From positions 169,405 to 233,404 of the forward strand of contig CAMPET010000009.1 of NCBI GenBank assembly GCA_946803715.1: DNA of 64,000 nucleotides, read 5' to 3'. Every line of letters starts with the position of its first letter. The stretch's first letter is position 1. The stretch comes from Beroe ovata. Lineage: Eukaryota > Ctenophora > Nuda > Beroida > Beroidae. A program made the position numbers and the translations under genes. The notes beneath the pieces were generated by a model. That model did not search any database. It saw only the letters and a program-made list of their open reading frames with translations, and was not told where the DNA came from. Shown here piece by piece: positions 59,541-64,000 of this stretch.

Positions 59541-60389
59541 TCAAGCCTCCATTATCTCTGCCTTCCACTCCACTTTTATATTTTCCGGAAGAAATGGATC
59601 TGCTCTATTAAGAGTGAATGAAGCCCGGACCTTCTTTACACCCCCAATAGCTGTTTCATAGCAGTCAAACTTCGGATCAGTAGAGAAGGAGTATGAATCC
59701 GAAAGTCCAACGCCATCAGCATTAATTTCTCCTTTCACATAGTTAACTGACACTATGTAGTTGTCCAAACTTGTCAATCCTTCGAAGGTCATACTTTCTG
59801 GTTCAGCTACGAAGAGTCTGCATGAGAAATCAGAAGTTTTCGAGAGACTGACTCTTCCATATGATATTCCATTGAAAAGACCAGCATCACTCCAGCCAAA
59901 TCCACTGTAAAGCACATTGGCTGCAGCTGAGGGTGTCCCACTTTCATCATAGCCAATTGTTTGCTGATGCATATACATCCATGGTATTGCAGTGGGTGTT
60001 CCTATCTGGTTCATTCTCACAGAGAACTTGACAGTCTCCCCTGCAGAGACATCAACTGGAATCATATCACTTGTACCAACCCATATCTCATCACCCTCAT
60101 CATCAATATCAGTGGGAGAGGTTTTGTCTGGCCAGTCAACTGCCTTCCATTCCGCAGTTTCAGCCTTTTCACACACATAATTTCCACAAGATCGAGAATG
60201 TAGACGGAGGTATTTTTGACACTTCGCTGTTCTCCACGTGCATGGAATGACATCAGCAACTTCACATTCACCAATCTGGAAACCTAGCTCTCGACATTTG
60301 TCTAAATTTCCGGAAATTCTACCGCATCTGTCGCCAAGAGCAGCTGCGAATAATGTTGTGCCGATTATCAGTGTCAGGATAGAAATCAT
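59541..60389 (-). CDS. Secreted protein with Cys-rich N-terminus, unknown family, intronless, 282 residues
   Basis: A classic signal peptide (MISILTLIIGTTLFAAALG, about residues 1-19) precedes a compact region with seven cysteines at about 22, 32, 42, 50, 57, 68 and 73. A mainly beta-type domain of about 200 residues follows with only two more cysteines (SCRLF, FDCYE). Recognisable phrases are GDEIWVGTSDMIPVDVSAGE, IPWMYMHQQTIGYDES and RASFTLNRADPFLPENIK. No membrane anchor, protease or lectin signature is visible. It is probably extracellular. The odd Cys counts leave room for an intermolecular disulfide. I recognise no family. The window shows no partner genes, and the hairpin repeat at 60.49 kb lies about 100 bases upstream of its start. 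Confidence 0.78.
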   Translation of the reverse strand: MISILTLIIGTTLFAAALGDRCGRISGNLDKCRELGFQIGECEVADVIPCTWRTAKCQKYLRLHSRSCGNYVCEKAETAEWKAVDWPDKTSPTDIDDEGDEIWVGTSDMIPVDVSAGETVKFSVRMNQIGTPTAIPWMYMHQQTIGYDESGTPSAAANVLYSGFGWSDAGLFNGISYGRVSLSKTSDFSCRLFVAEPESMTFEGLTSLDNYIVSVNYVKGEINADGVGLSDSYSFSTDPKFDCYETAIGGVKKVRASFTLNRADPFLPENIKVEWKAEIMEA

Positions 60390-60491
60390 CTAAGAAACTA
60401 TAAGTGTCATAAATAATACAGTTTTCGTAAGGAGGTCCTAGAGTTATGCACATCCATATCAAATATCAATTGATTGATTTTGATGATAACA

Positions 60492-60655
60492 AGGACGAGT
60501 AGTCTTGTAACGAAAATTTTTCTGTAGCAATAAAAGCGTAGATCTGTTGTTACAACCTAGATCAACGCTTCGTTTTAATGCTACAGGAAAATGTTTGTTA
60601 CAACACTACTCGTCCTATTTATCATCAAAGTTACCAAAAGATCCCTCCTTCACAC
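60492..60655. repeat. Hairpin repeat, with a related copy at 28.25-28.33 kb
   Basis: The left arm from 60492 (aggacgagtagtcttgtaac...ctgtagcaataaaagcg) and right arm to 60616 (inverse, ending ctactcgtcct) are about 55 bases each with several mismatches. The 40 bases beyond the right arm (atttatcatcaaagttacca) also match the copy near 28.25 kb. Confidence 0.8.
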
Positions 60656-63600
60656 ACCAATTGATTGATGTAAATGTTTATTATAAGAAAAACGGGGCAT
60701 TTTATCAATATAATGAACTAGGTACCTATAGCATATAGCATACAGAAAGTGAATTGAATTGAAATCTCTCTGCACGCTAGCAATGCTGCTATGACAACGT
60801 AAATTTTCGTTGCACCTCACAGATCCAAGACACAACATTTCTTTTTTAACAATCGCGTACACTGCGCGCAGTGCACGGCTCATAGCAAAAATATTGCTCA
60901 TCATTCTCATCATTCTGATATCTGTCAATAGCAACCTATTGTAACTCTAGCCAGAGCTTTACTCTAGCCAGTGAGAAAACAGTATTTTGGCAATTGACAA
61001 TTCTGTCGATGCCGCTTTTTGCGCGGCTAGTGCCGCAAGGGCACTTCTTGCCTCCTCTAGTTGTCCTTATTTCTGTTTTAAGCGGACCTTTCCGCGAAAT
61101 GGGGCAAGACACGGCTAGAAAGTATATATGAGGGGCTTGTAAAGATCAAAAAGAAGACCCAAACCCAAAGGGTGGAATCATATAATCAGGATGTATGATA
61201 TCCTTGTTATTTTCCATCAAATGATCATAATGTCTCGCTCACCTCATCACATCCTGTGTTCAGCTGGTGGGTCATCTCTCGATGTAGGCGGCTGTTTTGT
61301 CAGGATGTGCAGCAGTAGCTTCAATTACTGGGGTCAATTACTGTCCCGCAATAGCATGAAATTGTCTCAATAGAGAGATCACAAACGCATGTAAGAAGGA
61401 TCACTATATATTTTGCAGGGCAACACAACTGGAAAAAAGCAACAATTTGAAAGGGTAGCACACACTACAACAATAGGTGGTTTATGCCCAGCAGCAACAT
61501 ATGACGCACGCACACACACAATGCAAGCAGAAATCACCAGTTATTTCATAATTTTGACAAATTATATATTGAGTACTTTATTATCCTACATTATAAAATG
61601 GCCATATCCGATGGGTATTTATTGTACTGGAATAAGTGGTACACTTTCCATCGTATATTATATTCCAATTTCTCCAATGCCTATGGGGTTCTTGAATGCA
61701 CTGCATTAACCTGCCTGGTGGGTGCATAATGAATAATATCATTTTTAATATAGTAGCTGGTATATTGGTAGGTGGTATTGGTACTTACTACCTAAGACAT
61801 CATAGTATAGTGGTTAATTCAGTTATAGGGACGTATGTTTGCCAAATATTTGTACCAAATGCATGTCGTGCTATAAAACAGATGAAACCAATCATCGATA
61901 ATTAGGTAATTGAAATTCTATTCCTCCTCTGAAGAAATTTATTATAGGAACGATCGACTTCCACACACGCCAAGTCTTGGAGACACTTATAAGTTATAGC
62001 AATGATAAGTATCAACAATCAGAAACAGCAGCGATTCAAGCGATTTTGGGGGAAGGTCTGCACAATCCCCTCGGGAGAAATCAATTTCTGTCAAAAACTT
62101 AAACTGATCGGAATATCTATTGGTCGAAGACGATATTGTAGGTATTCGTTTTCGATCTGCACAAGAGCTTGCATAAAAATCCCTTGTATAAGAATCCCTT
62201 GAGATTGTTGAAGGTACAACTCATGAAATAAGTCTATATTTTCCATGACAGCGCGTAGCAATGGTAAAAACGTAGCTACATAATGTGTACGTAGTACATA
62301 TTGGGTATTGTAGACAAACTATAGGTATTCATTGGAATTTTAATCAGCAAACACTGAGAAATTCTAGAACACGTACATATTATTCGTGTGCAGTATATTG
62401 CACAACATAATATTATAATACATTCGAGTAACAGGAGCGACTTAAGTCGGCGAGAGCGACTTTTTGCAGGTTAATTAAGCGGCAAATTAATTAATTAATT
62501 AATTGTCGGATTTTTACCGCGGTTGGAGCGACCAGTTTTCATCTCAATCAACGAAGAGCTGGGGATACAAAGCGAGTCAACAACTAATTACAGCTGATCG
62601 CTTTGTACTTTTTGTATTTACACTACTATACGCAGCAGGAATCGCATTATAGCAGTCATATCGTATTGTAGGTAATGAGCCACAAAATAACTATATTCAA
62701 TCAAAGACCTCTGGATAATTGCTATAAGATCTATGAAAATTATGATATGCAATGATAATTAAAAATTCGATTTTTAATGAGGTCTCAGATGGGGTCCGGA
62801 CTCTACGGCGGAGTCCTATATCCGTCTCAGATCATGACCAATTACTGAACTGGGAAGAAGCAGAGAAAAAGTAGCTGGACTCGAGCCCGCGGAACCTCAG
62901 GTTTCGATTAACCTAATAAGCTATCAGTCCTTCGATAGAGCCTATACCACCCAATACCCACACCATAGTTGGAACTTTCACCCCATTTTTATTCAAACTG
63001 TGGTCCATAATATGCCGGTTGCAAGAAAACATAAATCCGTTATATACCGGAGAACGGACTCATGATGACCCAATGCACCGTACAACTACAAACTGAAACA
63101 GTGCCCACTATAGGCTGTGAATGGTCTCGAGAACTAATCAAATGTAAAAGTCTGACGATTTCTATTAGAAGGAACTATTCTTTGATGGTCAAAATGGAAT
63201 TTTCAATGGGTATTATGTGAAAAATGGTAATATAACCGGGTTCTAATTTATCATAGCCGTGTAGCAAAAAATTGGAAGAGCATTGTGAACAGTGAAAAGT
63301 CCTACAAGAACTGAAATATATGAAGTTTCTAGAGTCAAGAAACCTTCATTTGGCGTGTTGTAGATGGTAAAAACACTCTTATTTCACACCTAGTACGTAG
63401 ATTACAATTGTAGACTATAACTTGTGTGTGTGTGCGGGTTTTCCGGACTGCCGTAATTTGGTATTGACGTTTGGCATAAGCTATAATCCTGTCAATGTAT
63501 AATAAGAGACGTAATGAAACGTCCTTCTTGTACTTCAGTCACTGTCAAAAAAAACAGAATATAATACTGTATGCCATTCAAATTATGCCTACTTAGTATT

Positions 63601-64000
63601 CATATTATGTAACTGAAAGCACCGCCGCGGTGCATGCCTACAGGAGTTCAGTGTAACAGACCGCCCGTACTCTATCTTTGATCAGACAAGCTGACTGCAA
63701 GCCGTCTTATAGCGCCAGAAAAGGGACCAGCATGCGTGATGCGACGTGGGGACTAGCAATAGCATGTAAAGTTGCGCAAATTAAAAGAACTTAAATTAAA
63801 TAAGTGGAAATATAAAGCAGAACTTCAGATTCGCTATCATTTGGAAAAGGCTATTTCTGAAAATTGGAAAAATCATTTTACTTTATCTTCACGAAGACTT
63901 TATTTTTGTCCACCTGAAAGATAAGATTGACGTCACAGTTTCGTCAGTGAGCTGTCAAAAAGAGTCAAAAGATCATTTCAGTGGCATAAGATATAAAGAA
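60656..64000. other. No gene recognised to the window end
   Basis: Only short open frames are seen. The best is a hydrophobic 58-codon frame from ATG 61729 (MNNIIFNIVAGILVGGIGTYYL), without supporting context. Repeats include attaattaattaattaatt near 62.49 kb and CA runs near 61.51 kb. The stretch at 61.0-61.15 kb is slightly GC-richer, with gccgc/gcggc motifs. Confidence 0.5.

Overview
The window is nuclear DNA from an intron-bearing animal, probably a non-bilaterian or other marine invertebrate. The reasons are spliced genes with GT-AG introns, (CA)n/(TG)n microsatellites, many short hairpin repeats and metazoan families (two-pore K+ channel, annexin, Mu-like GST, VWA7/hemicentin-like protein). 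A sponge would fit, but the sequence alone does not settle the phylum.

Layout. 0.4-5.5 kb (+): 3' part of a von Willebrand A-domain secreted protein, 14 exons visible. 6.2-11.9 kb (-): a 13-exon charged, coiled-coil-like protein of unknown function. 11.9-19.0 kb: gene-poor. 19.0-19.4 kb (-): an intronless four-EF-hand calmodulin-like protein. 20.6-23.2 kb: CpG-rich repeats and a long foldback. 23.7-25.1 kb (+): an intronless IQ-motif protein. 25.9-30.4 kb (+): a five-exon small basic protein. 30.4-38.6 kb: mostly non-coding, with a sized gap, a duplicated block and a few orphan exon candidates. 38.6-42.4 kb (+): a 13-exon annexin. 42.5-44.2 kb: duplicated, CpG-rich repeat DNA. 44.7-45.4 kb (-): an intronless GST. 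46.3-47.1 kb: a non-autonomous hAT-like transposon with an 8-bp target duplication. 47.5-56.0 kb (-): an 8-exon two-pore-domain K+ channel. 59.5-60.4 kb (-): an intronless secreted protein. 60.4-64.0 kb: repeats, no gene seen.

The genes do not form one pathway; they look like ordinary neighbours on a chromosome. The exon models were built by hand: acceptor, donor and codon phase agree at every junction given, and reading frames stay open through all exons. Initiator codons and weak splice sites remain uncertain.

Assembly quality matters here. Six single-N positions occur. Three of them (3436, 35543, 43598) sit exactly between two near-identical copies of the same sequence, which suggests two haplotypes were placed end to end. 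The three sized gaps all lie inside (TG)n arrays. I found no convincing new defence-like or operon-like system. The most unusual content is the set of small hairpin elements, the unrecognised multi-exon proteins and the haplotype joins.
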